Source: Nitrospirota bacterium (GTDB taxonomy: Bacteria; Nitrospirota; Thermodesulfovibrionia; Thermodesulfovibrionales; Dissulfurispiraceae). From it: a DNA stretch of 64,000 bases. The position numbers and the translations under genes are program-made. Below, in pieces: positions 48,401 to 57,264 of this stretch (positions are counted from its first letter, which is position 1; every line of letters starts with the position of its first letter). The notes under the pieces are model-generated. The model made no database searches and had not been told where the DNA came from. It saw only the letters and a list, made by a program, of their open reading frames with translations. The DNA lies in the NCBI GenBank assembly GCA_004321915.1, contig SCQE01000044.1, positions 1 through 64,000 on the forward strand, written 5' to 3'.

Positions 48401-49684
48401 ACTCAGGCGGATTCGTCCACTACGCGCCGGTACGGGGGGACGGGCCTAGGTTTGAGCATCTCGAAAAAACTTGTCGAGATGATGGGCGGCTCGATCTCTG
48501 TAGATAGCGAATACGGGAAGGGCAGCCTGTTCTCTTTCACAGCGCGTTTTGGCAGGGTGAAAGATGAAGATATAAAGATAAGCGAGGCCCGTTCGACCGG
48601 CGCTGCTGAACAGTTGTCGGTATTGCAGGGCAGTCGGGTATTGCTGGCTGAGGACCATCTTATCAACCGGCAGGTGGCGCTCGAAATTCTGAAGAATGCC
48701 GGCGTGACCGTGGATGTGGCCTCAAATGGCCGTAACGCGGTCGAGATGGCGCTTTCCGGAGAAACGTATGATGCGGTGCTGATGGACATCCAGATGCCGG
48801 AAATGGACGGCTACGAAGCCACCCGCCGTATTCGCGAAAAGAAGACTGCGGAAGAGCTGCCTATTATAGCCATGACCGCCCACGCTTTTGCGGAGGAGCG
48901 TGAGCGATGTCTTTCCGCAGGCATGAATGCGCACATAGCCAAGCCGATCGATCTGAATGTCTTGTACGAAACGCTCAGCCGATGGATACATAAAAAAGAT
49001 CGGGCCGCAATGCCTGTCCGCCCCTTATCAAAGGATGAGGCCGATATTACGTTCCCCGGAACATTGCCGGGTATAGATCTGTCTGCCGCTTTGGACCGCA
49101 TAGCCGGAAACCGGCGGCTTTTTCTGAATATGTTGCGGCGCTTTGCGGAAGACAACCGTGACAAAATCGATGAGATACGTCGTTTGGCTGCAGTTGGCGA
49201 GACGGGCAGGGCAAGAGAGATTGTGCATGCCTTGAAGGGACTTTCGGGCAATATCTCCGCGACCGGTCTGCATGCGGCCATGGGGTCTCTGGAAAGAGCC
49301 CTTAGGTCCGATGATGACAGTGACCGCATACCGGATTTGTTGAATGATGCCGAACGGAGGCTTCACGAGGTCGTTGCCGCAGCCCGCGAGGCTGAAGAAT
49401 ACAGCGCATTGAAAAGCGGCGGTCCTTCTGCAGCCGCTTCTTCCGGGCCGTCAAATGCCGATGCGGTAAGGGGCATTTTGGAGGATTTGGCAAAATACCT
49501 GCTCACAAATAACCTCAAGGCCTTGAATACGGCAGGCCGGCTTAAGTCCGTTCCGGGAGAAACCGGGCCGGCGGAAGACTTCAGGCGGTTGGAAGACCTG
49601 ATAGGTAAACTTGATTATAAGGGGGCTCTGGAAATGACGAAAAAGATGGCCCAAAAACTGGGCATAAGGATAGATGCTGAATGA
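45479..49684 (+). CDS. Membrane hybrid histidine kinase (HAMP-PAS3-HK-REC-Hpt)
   Basis: The 1401-residue protein has a membrane helix (about 32-52), a long helical sensor region (about 55-335) with [12 protein letters not shown] resembling nitrate/nitrite-sensing (NIT-like) helical domains, a second helix (about 340-362), HAMP (about 362-412), three PAS domains (about 420-540, 545-660, 665-785), HisKA with [11 protein letters not shown] near 820, HATPase (about 920-1035), REC (about 1050-1170, [12 protein letters not shown]) and an Hpt domain (about 1200-1290, phospho-His in HALKG). The relay His-Asp-His is complete. ATGA overlap with the REC-GGDEF gene marks that protein as the likely terminal receiver. 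Confidence 0.92.
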   Translation: MSDNKTMTDKKSLPIFLRPFVALMDRLRYPYKILLVGSVFLMLSIILFVLHLQDVNRKISVAEKEMKGFQNAKRIERLIRDVQMHRGMMSAFLNGDRKFRDRIGPKQLEIKEGFQLFDEQLKRDKSILRSVGTWDSAKKHLNELLVCCLTLSSSESFGRHTELIGELRTLLQKVSQNADLFLDQYPDSYHLISFVLNDVQDIIENLGQIRAIGTAAVTRGFLETPDPAMLLNLISLIRRDLDKSSHNIEEVYTFNPDIKKALQAKQKVFYTDIVSLLASVDNDIIKKSPKSISTEFFFERVTEVIERGYGLSAEAIVVLDDLLKERVRQSNLRKIVLIVFAGLSFIALAILGTASYLSMTNMLYEFSNVSKDIADGRFSSRVAIQTRDELGRVGQNFNAMALKLENYVNALRDSEERWAFALEGSGDGVWDWNLQTNEVFFSRRWKEMLGFEDHEIPNHIDSWDKRVHPDDLVWVTEEIWKCFRGETSVYITEHRVLCKDGTYKWILDRGKIVSYTQDGKPLRMVGTHSDISERKRSEAEYRAILRTTRDGFWIVDMQGRFIDVNDSYCNLIGYTREELLGMSISDIEVIENPEQTRAHIERILISGSDRFDTKHRAKNGAIVDFEVSTNYLDMAGGRLVVFLRDITERKLLDDALKDREAKLSTILNTTVEAIITINEDRIIESFNQAASKLFGYGPLEAIGRNVNMLMPEPYYSQHEMFVKNYLKTGEKKLIGIGIEAHARHKDGRVFPISLAVSEVPLADRRIFTGIIKDITERKRFEEEIKAAKEAAEAANRAKSEFLANMSHEIRTPMNAVIGLSHLALMTDLNPKQLDYLTKIEMSAQALLGIINDILDFSKIEAGRLVIESVIFNIDDILEQAINLMSVGAKEKGLKIELSLSPDVPRLLVGDPMRLRQVLINLISNAVKFTEQGLVLISVEAAAEGSQETIILSFGIRDTGIGLTEEQRSSLFNMFTQADSSTTRRYGGTGLGLSISKKLVEMMGGSISVDSEYGKGSLFSFTARFGRVKDEDIKISEARSTGAAEQLSVLQGSRVLLAEDHLINRQVALEILKNAGVTVDVASNGRNAVEMALSGETYDAVLMDIQMPEMDGYEATRRIREKKTAEELPIIAMTAHAFAEERERCLSAGMNAHIAKPIDLNVLYETLSRWIHKKDRAAMPVRPLSKDEADITFPGTLPGIDLSAALDRIAGNRRLFLNMLRRFAEDNRDKIDEIRRLAAVGETGRAREIVHALKGLSGNISATGLHAAMGSLERALRSDDDSDRIPDLLNDAERRLHEVVAAAREAEEYSALKSGGPSAAASSGPSNADAVRGILEDLAKYLLTNNLKALNTAGRLKSVPGETGPAEDFRRLEDLIGKLDYKGALEMTKKMAQKLGIRIDAE

Positions 49685-50589
49685 GCAGGACAGGTCAGGA
49701 AGAATACAGCATTCTTATAGTGGACGACATGCCGCTTAATATTCAGGTGTTGAACGAGTTGCTTCAGGACGATTACCGTGTTTTTTTCTCTACCACTGGG
49801 GCCGATGCATTGGAGCGCATCCACGTTTTAAAACCGGACTTGGTCCTGCTGGACATCATGATGCCCGATATGGACGGATATGAGGTTTGTCGCCGGCTGA
49901 AGGCTGAGCCGGAGTTCAAGGATGTCCCGGTGATTTTCATCACGGCAATGGCGCAGGAGGAAAACGAGGCCGAAGGCCTGAAATTGGGCGCTGTGGACTA
50001 TATCACCAAGCCTTTTAATCCGCCTATCGTGCGTTTGAGAATAAAAAACCAGCTTGAACTGAAAAGACAGCGCGACCTTCTGGCGCGTCTTTCCTCGCTG
50101 GACGGTCTGACCGGAATAGCCAACCGCAGGTCTTTCGATGAATATCTCGATCGCGAATGGCGCAGGGCCACTCGCACCGGAAGTCCGATGGGGCTTATAA
50201 TGCTGGACATAGATTATTTTAAGAAATACAACGATACCTACGGCCATGCTATAGGGGACGAATGCCTGAAAGCTGTGGCAAAGGCTTTTCAGTCGGCGCT
50301 TGAACGGCCTGCGGATTTCGCGGCCCGGTACGGGGGCGAAGAATTTGCCTGCATACTGCCGGATACCGATATTCAGGGGGCCACGGTAATTGCAGGGTAT
50401 ATCGCGGAAGCGGTGCGGAAGCTTGCCATTCCCCATTCCGCTTCGCCTGTTGCGCCGTATGTTACGGTCAGCATCGGGGTGTCAGTAATCCAACCGTCTC
50501 CCGCGTTACATCCCTCGTCTCTGATAGAGGCCTCGGACCGCAAGCTTTACGAAGCAAAGCATAAGGGCAGGAACCGCATATCGAGTTGA
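49681..50589 (+). CDS. REC-GGDEF diguanylate cyclase
   Basis: The 302-residue protein has a REC domain (about 8-125, [14 protein letters not shown]) and a GGDEF domain (about 135-300) with active-site GGEEF near residue 220. An RPAD sequence five residues before it fits the inhibitory I-site RxxD. It should make c-di-GMP when phosphorylated and be limited by product. The start overlaps the hybrid kinase gene by 4 nt, so the Hpt output of that kinase probably feeds it. It is a PleD/WspR-like design with one REC domain. Confidence 0.95.
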   Translation: MSRTGQEEYSILIVDDMPLNIQVLNELLQDDYRVFFSTTGADALERIHVLKPDLVLLDIMMPDMDGYEVCRRLKAEPEFKDVPVIFITAMAQEENEAEGLKLGAVDYITKPFNPPIVRLRIKNQLELKRQRDLLARLSSLDGLTGIANRRSFDEYLDREWRRATRTGSPMGLIMLDIDYFKKYNDTYGHAIGDECLKAVAKAFQSALERPADFAARYGGEEFACILPDTDIQGATVIAGYIAEAVRKLAIPHSASPVAPYVTVSIGVSVIQPSPALHPSSLIEASDRKLYEAKHKGRNRISS

Positions 50590-50615
50590 ACGCGGTTTTT
50601 TAAAGTAAGGCCCCT

Positions 50616-50843
50616 CTAAACCGATTCTACGGATTTTACTTCAGGGATCACCCTCTTCATTTCTGCCTCGATGCCGCCTTTTAGCGTCATGAGAGACATA
50701 GGGCAGGAACCGCAGGCGCCTTTAAGCCGGACCTTCACGATATTGTCGTCCGTGATTTCGACAAGTTCGACATCGCCCCGGTCCCTCTGGAGCGCCGGTC
50801 TTATCCTGTTTATGACCTCTTCAACTTTTGTCTTGTCAATCAT
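50616..50843 (-). CDS. NifU C-terminal-like (Nfu) iron-sulfur protein
   Basis: The 75-residue protein is a stand-alone Nfu domain with the CGSCPMS motif near residue 39 (CxxC). Such proteins carry [4Fe-4S] clusters at a dimer interface and deliver them to apoproteins. I place the start at the ATG at 50843, which has AGGAGG 4-5 nt upstream, over the open upstream extension to 50906. It converges with the REC-GGDEF gene and is divergent from the GGDEF-EAL gene; the dyad at 50909 lies in the shared upstream region. Confidence 0.93.
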   Translation of the reverse strand: MIDKTKVEEVINRIRPALQRDRGDVELVEITDDNIVKVRLKGACGSCPMSLMTLKGGIEAEMKRVIPEVKSVESV

Positions 50844-50908
50844 ACATCCTCCTGAATTTTTTATTGTGCCGGACTGTTTAAAAATAACATAATGCCGTAC
50901 ACCCATCC

Positions 50909-50951
50909 ATGACCTAAATCATACATAACAAATCCGCGGGTTGTCTATAAT
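50909..50951 (+). promoter_or_regulatory. FNR-like dyad and -10 box of the GGDEF-EAL gene
   Basis: ATGA-N6-TCAT (50909-50922) is followed after 23 nt by TATAAT (50946-50951). With a start near 50958 the dyad centre is at about -42, the class II activator position of CRP/FNR proteins. No -35 is present. Confidence 0.5.
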
Positions 50952-50998
50952 CGAAAGGAACCGTATAATTATTTAATCATCGGCGCATAGAGGGATTT

Positions 50999-53359
50999 AT
51001 GCTGGACAACGAAACCATTAAGCTGCTCGCCAAATTTCCTGAAGAGAGCCCTGATCCGGTCTTCGCCGTAAGGAAGGACGGCACGCTCGTTTATGCGAAT
51101 GCGGCAAGCCTTCCTGTTCTGCAATCGCTCGGATGTCCTGCGGACCTGAAAAATCCGGTTTGCGACAGGGTGTTTCTTACGGATGAATTTTCTGTTTTTT
51201 CGGCAGTTGAAGAAAACACAAGGACATATTCTTTTTTTCGCGTGCCTGTCGGCGAGGACATCATATTTTTTTACGGACAGGATGTGACCGAAAAAAGGGC
51301 CGTCGAGACTGCCTTGAGAAGAAATCAGGAAGGCCTGCAGATAGCCCAATCCATAGCGCATATCGGAAACTGGGACTGGAACATAGCCGAAGGCACGCTC
51401 GCGTGGTCGGACGAGATATACCGCATCTTCGGACTCAAACCTCAGGAATTCGGGGCTACATACGAGGCTTTTCTAAGCCATGTCCATCCCGACGACAGGG
51501 AAACGCTCAAAAACGCCGTCAACGACGCTATTTCCGTAAGAAGCCCTTACGAAATGTATCATCGCATTATTCAACCCGATAAAAGCGAACGTATCGTTCA
51601 TGAGCAGGGCAGGGTGATCTTTGACAAAAACGACAAGCCTTCACGCATGGTCGGGACCGTGCAGGACGTTACCGAGCTTAAAAGGACCGAGAGGGAGATG
51701 AAGAAACTCCTGTCGGTAATAGAGGAAAGCATAAACGTCGTGATCATAACCGGCTTCGACGGCTCGATAGAATATGTAAATAAAATGTTCGAGAATGTGA
51801 CCGGATATTCAAAAGCGGAGGCCATGGGTCAGAACCCGCGCATCCTGTCTTCCGGAGAGACCGCCCCTTCGCAGTACGAAGGCTTGTGGCAGACCATAAC
51901 TGCCGGCAAGACATGGAGGGGTATCTTCAAGAACAGGAAGAAAAACGGCGAACACTACTGGGGCAACGGCATTATTTCTCCCATAAGGGACGAACGCGGC
52001 AATATAACCCATTTTATGGCGATACAGGAAGACATTACTGACAAGATGCAGGTGACGGAGCAGGCGCAGTATCTGTCGCTTTATGACAAGACGACCGGCA
52101 TATTCAACCGGTCCCACTTTGTCGGTATGCTCGACGAATGGCTCGGCCGCCCGGATATAAGCAGCAGGACTGCAACACTTTTGCTTCTGAATGTGGACGG
52201 TTTTAAGCTCGTCAATAACACTTACGGGCACGGCGCAGGGGATGAGCTCCTTCGTATCGTGGCGGATACATTGCTCGAAACGGTGCTGCAACTGGACACC
52301 TTGCTCGACAACGGGGCAAAGGGTTTTGTAGGACGTCTCGGCGGCGATGAGTTTGCGGTCTGGCTTCCTGACAGGAATAAAAAACAGGGGCTGGAATCGG
52401 CCGAGCATATAAGGAAAAAGATCGAGGTCTCAAGGTTTTTGAGCTTTTCGGTGCGTATCACCGTAAGCGTCGGGATCGTCCTGTTTCCCGAACACGGCAC
52501 GAACACCAAAGAACTTCTCTCAAAGGCCAACGCCGCGATAAACCGCACGCGCGAAATGGGACAAAACAGGCTGCACCTCTACCAGAGCGAAGACGATTAT
52601 CTCGCAAAATTCAATACAAGCCTTGAAGAGAAGGCCAATATCATGTCGGCGCTGGAAGAAAACCGCTTCCTGCCTTGGTTCCAGCCTATCTTGGACATTA
52701 AAGACGGGACAATAACGCATTATGAGGCGCTCGCGCGCATGCTCGACGGCAAGGGCGGCATAATCCCGCCGAGTTCTTTTATTTTTACTGCAGAGCGGTT
52801 CGGGCTTATAACGCACATCGACAAGGTCGTCACCGAGAAGACCATGACGCTTCAGTCCATCATGGCAAAACAGGGCAAGGCCTATTCCTTCAGCATGAAC
52901 ATATCCGGGAAAAATATAGGCGACAGGGAGCTTTTGAAGTTTCTGGTGTCGGCCATCAGAAGGACCGGCGCAGACCCCGAGGCCTTGGTATTCGAGATAA
53001 CCGAGACGGCTGCGGTCAGCGACCTGAAAAGCGCGATAAATTTTATAAGGGCGCTTAAGGCCATGGGGTGTTGTTTTTCTCTCGATGATTTCGGCGTAGG
53101 TTTTACCTCTTTCAGCTATCTGATGGAGATGGGGGTGGACTATATAAAAATAGACGGTTCTTTCGTCAAGGACCTTACAGGCAATCCTAAGAACAGGCTG
53201 CTGGTCAGGGCCATCGCGGACATGGCGAGAGGGCTTGGGATAAGAACTGTGGCGGAGTTCGTCGAAAACAAAGAGACGCTCGATCTGCTCGGGGAATACA
53301 AAATAGACTATGCTCAGGGTTACTTGATAGGCAAACCTTCTCCTACGCTTCTCGATTGA
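50999..53359 (+). CDS. PAS-GGDEF-EAL protein
   Basis: The 786-residue cytoplasmic protein has an N-terminal PAS-like domain (about 5-105), two further PAS/PAC domains (about 115-230 and 235-360), a GGDEF domain (about 365-535) with intact GGDEF near 448 but no RxxD I-site, and an EAL domain (about 548-780) with the EAL motif (YEALARM), the DDFG segment near residue 698 and KIDGSFVK. It is competent on sequence for both synthesis and hydrolysis of c-di-GMP; which dominates cannot be read. The upstream FNR-like dyad suggests control by redox or oxygen. Confidence 0.94.
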   Translation: MLDNETIKLLAKFPEESPDPVFAVRKDGTLVYANAASLPVLQSLGCPADLKNPVCDRVFLTDEFSVFSAVEENTRTYSFFRVPVGEDIIFFYGQDVTEKRAVETALRRNQEGLQIAQSIAHIGNWDWNIAEGTLAWSDEIYRIFGLKPQEFGATYEAFLSHVHPDDRETLKNAVNDAISVRSPYEMYHRIIQPDKSERIVHEQGRVIFDKNDKPSRMVGTVQDVTELKRTEREMKKLLSVIEESINVVIITGFDGSIEYVNKMFENVTGYSKAEAMGQNPRILSSGETAPSQYEGLWQTITAGKTWRGIFKNRKKNGEHYWGNGIISPIRDERGNITHFMAIQEDITDKMQVTEQAQYLSLYDKTTGIFNRSHFVGMLDEWLGRPDISSRTATLLLLNVDGFKLVNNTYGHGAGDELLRIVADTLLETVLQLDTLLDNGAKGFVGRLGGDEFAVWLPDRNKKQGLESAEHIRKKIEVSRFLSFSVRITVSVGIVLFPEHGTNTKELLSKANAAINRTREMGQNRLHLYQSEDDYLAKFNTSLEEKANIMSALEENRFLPWFQPILDIKDGTITHYEALARMLDGKGGIIPPSSFIFTAERFGLITHIDKVVTEKTMTLQSIMAKQGKAYSFSMNISGKNIGDRELLKFLVSAIRRTGADPEALVFEITETAAVSDLKSAINFIRALKAMGCCFSLDDFGVGFTSFSYLMEMGVDYIKIDGSFVKDLTGNPKNRLLVRAIADMARGLGIRTVAEFVENKETLDLLGEYKIDYAQGYLIGKPSPTLLD

Positions 53360-53369
53360 TAGCGCTCTT

Positions 53370-53412
53370 ATGATTTAGCTCATACAAACAATCCTGCCGT
53401 TCGTGCAACAAT
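53370..53412 (+). promoter_or_regulatory. FNR-like dyad upstream of the cupin gene
   Basis: ATGA-N6-TCAT (53370-53383), followed by ACA, sits 23 nt before AACAAT (53407-53412), a weak -10. Motif, flank and spacing match the site at 50909. Confidence 0.42.
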
Positions 53413-53461
53413 AAAGCACAAGCTTAAAAGACTAAATCCGGCCGCATACAGGAGGCATAAA

Positions 53462-53779
53462 ATGGCAACCGTTTTGGACTTGAAAAAACTGATCAAATTT
53501 CATCCCGACAAAATTTCGAGGGAGATGTTGGCCGAAACGCCCGAAATGCGTGTGGCCCTTATGTGCCTTGAGGCAGGACAGGAACTCCAGCCCCACAAGG
53601 CGCCGCTCAGACTTATGATGTACTGCGTGCAGGGCAGGGGCGAATTCGTCGTAGGCGACGAGACGATCGAGGCTGACGAGAAGACAGCTATTATTTGCGA
53701 CCCTATGGTGCCTCACGGCTTCAAGGCCAACAAGGGAGAAAAACTCGTGGTCATGGCCGTCGTCACGCCTGTCGATTGA
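53462..53779 (+). CDS. Small cupin-domain protein
   Basis: The 105-residue protein is a single cupin barrel. The first metal-ligand region reads LQPHKAPL near residue 42 with only one His, and the second ends in VPHGF near 83. Small cupins bind a metal or small ligand; the altered first motif leaves metal binding open. AGGAGG precedes the ATG. It appears to be a monocistronic gene, with the FNR-like site upstream and a weak terminator (53791-53815) downstream. Function is unknown. Confidence 0.88.
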   Translation: MATVLDLKKLIKFHPDKISREMLAETPEMRVALMCLEAGQELQPHKAPLRLMMYCVQGRGEFVVGDETIEADEKTAIICDPMVPHGFKANKGEKLVVMAVVTPVD

Positions 53780-53790
53780 TTTCCGGGGAA

Positions 53791-53817
53791 GGGGGCAAGA
53801 AGCCCCTTTCCCTTTTC
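53791..53817 (+). terminator. Weak terminator after the cupin gene
   Basis: An AAGGGG/CCCCTT stem with a purine-rich loop is followed by TTCCCTTTT. The stem is short. Confidence 0.4.
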
Positions 53818-53832
53818 AAGCAATCCCGGTTA

Positions 53833-53862
53833 TTGACGATAATATAAGAAGTTTGTTATAAA
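53833..53862 (+). promoter_or_regulatory. PilZ gene promoter
   Basis: TTGACG (53833-53838) and TATAAA (53857-53862) are 18 nt apart. GGGGAG lies 7 nt before the ATG at 53889. Confidence 0.55.
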
Positions 53863-53888
53863 AAACATCATAGAATCCGGGGAGAACT

Positions 53889-54158
53889 ATGGAAAACAAC
53901 AACAGAAGAGAAACCAGATACCCTCTTGTAAAGACGATCTATTACACTGCGGAATCCGGGAAAAAGAGCGATGTTTTCAAAGGCGTTGTAAAAAATGTCA
54001 GTAATTCGGGGCTCTGCATTTATCTTTCGGGACTGGTGGACGAGGGCAAACGCATAAGCATCAACAGCGCGCTGCCTATATCCTGCAACAAGGCCGTGGT
54101 CCGCTGGGTAAAGCAGATAGACACGGGTTTTTATATGGCGGGGCTTGCCTGCGCGTAA
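53889..54158 (+). CDS. PilZ-domain c-di-GMP receptor
   Basis: The 89-residue protein is a stand-alone PilZ domain. The c-di-GMP binding RxxxR motif is RRETR near residue 6 and the following NVSNSGLCIYLSG element (near 38) is the second conserved motif (D/NxSxxG). It should bind c-di-GMP and change shape to act on a partner. It sits near three genes for c-di-GMP synthesis or breakdown. A perfect 11-bp terminator follows. Confidence 0.9.
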   Translation: MENNNRRETRYPLVKTIYYTAESGKKSDVFKGVVKNVSNSGLCIYLSGLVDEGKRISINSALPISCNKAVVRWVKQIDTGFYMAGLACA

Positions 54159-54185
54159 GCAAGCGATTGACTGAAGCTGTGTTTC

Positions 54186-54217
54186 AAAGGCGCTGCTAAC
54201 CCTGCAGCGCCTTTTTT
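54186..54217. terminator. Terminator between pilZ gene and aroB
   Basis: AAAGGCGCTGC (54186-54196) pairs with GCAGCGCCTTT (54204-54214), then T-run to 54217. It overlaps the aroB stop and ends plus-strand transcripts. Confidence 0.85.
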
Positions 54218-55272
54218 ATCGTACTTTCGCTTACACCCTTTACTATTTTTACACGGCCTATTTTCTCGGGCAGAACAAACTTTATATTTCCGGACACGGC
54301 TTTCTTGTCGAGTTTCATATGCCCTATCAGGGCGTTGATGTCCGTGCCTGACGGGACCGAGGAAGGCAGGCCGTAGGCCTCTACGACGCTTTTGATTCTT
54401 TCCGCATCTTCATGTTTCATAAGCCCGAGTTCAACCGCCAGCCTTGCTGCCGAACACATGCCGATGGCGACCGCCTCTCCGTGCAGGTATTTCGAGTAGG
54501 AGGTTTCGGTCTCGATGGCATGTCCTACGGTATGTCCGTAGTTCAATATCTCGCGAAGTCCCGATTCCTTTTCGTCTTCGGACACGACATCGGCTTTTAT
54601 TTCGCAGGAGCGCTTGACGATATATGCTACAGCGTCTTCTTTGAGCGAAAGCAGGTCCGCGCAGCGTCTTTCCATAAAATCGAAAAGCTCCGCGTCTTTT
54701 ATAACGCCGTATTTGAGCACCTCGGCCATACCGCACAGGACCTCTCTTTGCGGAAGGGTTTTGAGCGTAGATGTGTCTATCAGTACGAGCTTGGGTTGAT
54801 AAAAAGAGCCTATCATATTTTTGCCCGCCGGGTGGTTGACGCCTGTTTTCCCACCTACGGAGCTGTCGACTTGGGCCAACAGCGTTGTCGGTATCTGTAC
54901 GAAGCTTATTCCGCGCATATATAAAGACGCTGCAAAGCCGGTGATGTCGCCTATTACCCCGCCGCCCAACGCGAACAGGCAGGACTTTCTGTCGTGCCTG
55001 TTTTTTAGCAGTTCGCTTAGGATGTGATAGCACCACGAAAAGTCTTTGTAGGACTCTCCGTCGGGTATCAGTACGGTATCGCAGCTTAATCCGGATTTTC
55101 CGAGAGAGAAGAGCGCCCTTTCGCCGTAAATGTCGAAGACCGTGGGATTGCTTATGATCGCGGCCCTGCTGAATCCGAAAGGCCTTGATCTTTCTCCCAA
55201 AGAATCCAAATTGCCTTCCCCGATAATTATATCGTAGCTTCTTTCACCGAGTTCTACTCTAACACTTTCCAT
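54196..55272 (-). CDS. aroB: 3-Dehydroquinate synthase
   Basis: The 358-residue enzyme has the NAD-binding GGGVIGDITGFAAS segment near residue 95 and zinc ligands in the GHAIE region (NYGHTVGHAIE near 250) with HGEAVAIG near 263. It converts DAHP to 3-dehydroquinate in the shikimate pathway. I use the ATG at 55272, which overlaps the aroK end by 14 nt and has GGAGAG 4 nt upstream, over an ATG at 55296. It is the second gene of an aroK-aroB operon. Confidence 0.95.
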   Translation of the reverse strand: MESVRVELGERSYDIIIGEGNLDSLGERSRPFGFSRAAIISNPTVFDIYGERALFSLGKSGLSCDTVLIPDGESYKDFSWCYHILSELLKNRHDRKSCLFALGGGVIGDITGFAASLYMRGISFVQIPTTLLAQVDSSVGGKTGVNHPAGKNMIGSFYQPKLVLIDTSTLKTLPQREVLCGMAEVLKYGVIKDAELFDFMERRCADLLSLKEDAVAYIVKRSCEIKADVVSEDEKESGLREILNYGHTVGHAIETETSYSKYLHGEAVAIGMCSAARLAVELGLMKHEDAERIKSVVEAYGLPSSVPSGTDINALIGHMKLDKKAVSGNIKFVLPEKIGRVKIVKGVSESTIKKALQG

Positions 55273-55801
55273 TTTTCTCTCCTGCGCGGGCGTCATTCAG
55301 ATGAGGCAGCGCGCCGATTATCTCTTCAGCCGCCGAAAGCGGCGTCATCCTGTCCGTCTTTATTACGATATCGGATTTTTCATAATACGGTCTTCTGGAC
55401 TCCAGCAATTCTTTTATTTTCCGGAGCGCGTCGGGGACCTGCAGCAGCGGCCTGTTCTTCCCTGAGCCGATGCGTCTGAATATGACCTCGGGAGAGGCTG
55501 TCAGGCATATAAGTATGCCGCTGCTTTTAAGGTTTGCGATATTTTCCTCCCTGAGCACTGCGCCGCCGCCGGTCGATATTACTAAATTTTTCATTCCCGA
55601 GACCTTGCGTACTGCCTGAGCCTCGAGTTCCCTGAAAGCGTTTTCCCCTCGTTCTTCGAATATCCGGCTTACCGACATTCCCTGCTCTTTCTCGATAAGC
55701 CGGTCAATATCCGTAAAGACCAGCCCGAGTCTTTTTGCCAGTATTTTCCCGACCTCGGTCTTGCCGGTGCCCATGAATCCTGTCAGAACAATATTCTTCA
55801 A
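55259..55801 (-). CDS. aroK: Shikimate kinase
   Basis: The 180-residue P-loop kinase has Walker A GFMGTGKTEVG near residue 8, the shikimate-binding DxD-type DIDRLIE near 32, and the STGGGAVLR segment near 78. It phosphorylates shikimate. The start appears to be TTG at 55801, with AAGGGG 10 nt upstream supplied by the inverted repeat in the intergenic space. It precedes and overlaps aroB, the conserved aroK-aroB arrangement. Confidence 0.93.
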   Translation of the reverse strand: MKNIVLTGFMGTGKTEVGKILAKRLGLVFTDIDRLIEKEQGMSVSRIFEERGENAFRELEAQAVRKVSGMKNLVISTGGGAVLREENIANLKSSGILICLTASPEVIFRRIGSGKNRPLLQVPDALRKIKELLESRRPYYEKSDIVIKTDRMTPLSAAEEIIGALPHLNDARAGEKNGKC

Positions 55802-55810
55802 TTTCGATCG

Positions 55811-55919
55811 GTCCCCTTGACCCCGTTAGAAAACAAAATTTGCATTTCATATCGAGGTATAAAAATATATCAGACTGGTTTGCTCCCCGTTCAATTTTCT
55901 AACGGGGTTGACCCCTTAT
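55811..55919. repeat. REP/MITE-like inverted repeat between aroK and nuclease genes
   Basis: ACCCCGTTAGAAAA (55820-55833) and TTTTCTAACGGGGT (55895-55908) are perfect 14-bp inverted arms about 60 bp apart. A nested 7-bp hairpin CCCCGTT/AACGGGG lies at 55885-55907. Both outer sides carry a TTGACCCC-type flank. The form resembles palindromic REP-like or MITE-like intergenic repeats; copy number in the genome is unknown. Confidence 0.55.
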
Positions 55920-55937
55920 GTTTTTCCCACTTATTAT
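55908..55937 (+). promoter_or_regulatory. Nuclease gene promoter with -35 in the repeat arm
   Basis: TTGACC (55908-55913) at the end of the inverted repeat and TATTAT (55932-55937) are 18 nt apart. The -10 ends 6 nt before the ATG. Confidence 0.5.
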
Positions 55938-55943
55938 ATATTC

Positions 55944-56480
55944 ATGCAAAGATTTTTTTGTACACGTCTATTCCTGATAGTGGTTTCTCTGTTTTGTTTC
56001 GTTTCTTTATCCGAGGCCTTACAGCCCGGGCCATACCGTGTTACTGAGGTGCACGACGGAGACACGGTCACCATAAGGACCAGCAGTTTCATAGGCATTC
56101 CGTTCAAGACCGAACGTGTGAGGCTGATAGGCATAGACGCGCCTGAACTCAAGCAGGAGAACTGGGGAAGGAAGGCGAAAAGGTATCTGAAGAAGCTGAT
56201 AAGCGAAAACGACTGGGTGGTGCGTCTGGAGTTGGATGTAGAGCAGCGTGATAAATACGGCAGGCTTCTCGGTTATCTATGGGACAACAGGGGGAGAATG
56301 ATAAACGAGCTTATGATAGAGCACGGCTATGCGGTCCTTTACACTATTCCGCCGAATGTAAAGCATGATGAACGTTTTATGTTCGCACAGAAACGCGCCC
56401 AAACCAGAAAAGCCGGGGTGTGGCATAAAGGCGGCCTCCAGAAGAGTCCTCACCGGTGGAGAGAAGAACATCCGAGATAG
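55944..56480 (+). CDS. Secreted thermonuclease-family (SNase) protein
   Basis: The 178-residue protein has a signal peptide (about 1-25) followed by an SNase OB-fold domain. Catalytic residues in VHDGDTVTI near residue 35, RLIGIDAPE near 60 and VEQRDKYGRLLGYLW near 105 are present, so it is probably an active calcium-dependent nuclease acting outside the cytoplasm. I choose the ATG at 55944 because it opens the signal peptide; an upstream ATG at 55908 is unlikely. There is no Shine-Dalgarno and the -10 box is 6 nt away, so the message is probably leaderless. It converges with rlmB. Confidence 0.88.
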   Translation: MQRFFCTRLFLIVVSLFCFVSLSEALQPGPYRVTEVHDGDTVTIRTSSFIGIPFKTERVRLIGIDAPELKQENWGRKAKRYLKKLISENDWVVRLELDVEQRDKYGRLLGYLWDNRGRMINELMIEHGYAVLYTIPPNVKHDERFMFAQKRAQTRKAGVWHKGGLQKSPHRWREEHPR

Positions 56481-56486
56481 CGGCCT

Positions 56487-57233
56487 CTATTTCCTTCGCT
56501 GCCTTAACGCCTCGTAAGCAATGATCCCCGCGGCCACGGACACATTGAGCGAATTCACCTTTCCGAGCATAGGCAGGCTTATGATGTTGTCGCACATGTC
56601 CTTTACTGTACGCCTTAGCCCATGACCTTCCGAGCCTACTACAACAGCTAGAGGGCCCTTCATATTTATGTCCCACATCGACAGGTCCGAGTCGGCCTCC
56701 GCGCCTATTATCGTTATGTCTTTTTTCTTCATCTTCTCTATGGCATGCTTGATATTGACTATTTCTACAAGGTTTGAATGTTCGAGCGCCCCGGCCGATG
56801 ACTTGGAAACGGTCTCTGTAATGCCGGCAGACCTGTGCGACTGGAAAACGACGCCGTGCATTCCTGCGGCATCGGCCACTCTAAGCAGCGCTCCAAAATT
56901 CCGGGGGTCCTCTATGCAGTCGAGGACCATAAAAAAAGCGGCCTCTCCTTTTCTGTCCGGCAGTTCAAGCAGTTCTTCGATAGTTATCTTCTTTTTGGCT
57001 TTAACAGATGCAGCTACGCCCTGATGTCCTTTTGAAAAGCGGGCATCGAAAAAATTCTTTTCTTCAAACTTTATTCCAACCCCTCTTTCACGCGCAAGCC
57101 TTAAGATCTCATCGATATTCACTTGACGCTGCTTTGAGATATGCACCGAAACCACCTTGTCTCCGGTCTTGAGAGCTTCGGTTACAGGATTGATGCCGCA
57201 AATCAAATGCGCAGCCGTATGCTTGTCGTTCAT
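56487..57233 (-). CDS. rlmB: TrmH/RlmB-type RNA 2'-O-methyltransferase
   Basis: The 248-residue protein has an N-terminal substrate-binding domain (1-80) and a SPOUT methyltransferase domain (about 95-245) with LDCIEDPRNFGALLR, VVGSEGHGLRR and SLPMLGKVNSLNVSVA, cut to the knot motifs NSLNVSVA. Family members methylate G2251 of 23S rRNA or a tRNA ribose; RlmB is the best match by layout. It is divergent from the tRNA-Arg gene, with start ATG at 57233 and GGCGG upstream. Confidence 0.9.
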   Translation of the reverse strand: MNDKHTAAHLICGINPVTEALKTGDKVVSVHISKQRQVNIDEILRLARERGVGIKFEEKNFFDARFSKGHQGVAASVKAKKKITIEELLELPDRKGEAAFFMVLDCIEDPRNFGALLRVADAAGMHGVVFQSHRSAGITETVSKSSAGALEHSNLVEIVNIKHAIEKMKKKDITIIGAEADSDLSMWDINMKGPLAVVVGSEGHGLRRTVKDMCDNIISLPMLGKVNSLNVSVAAGIIAYEALRQRRK

Positions 57234-57264
57234 TTTGCCGCCGCCTATATTTTGTCTTTTCGCG

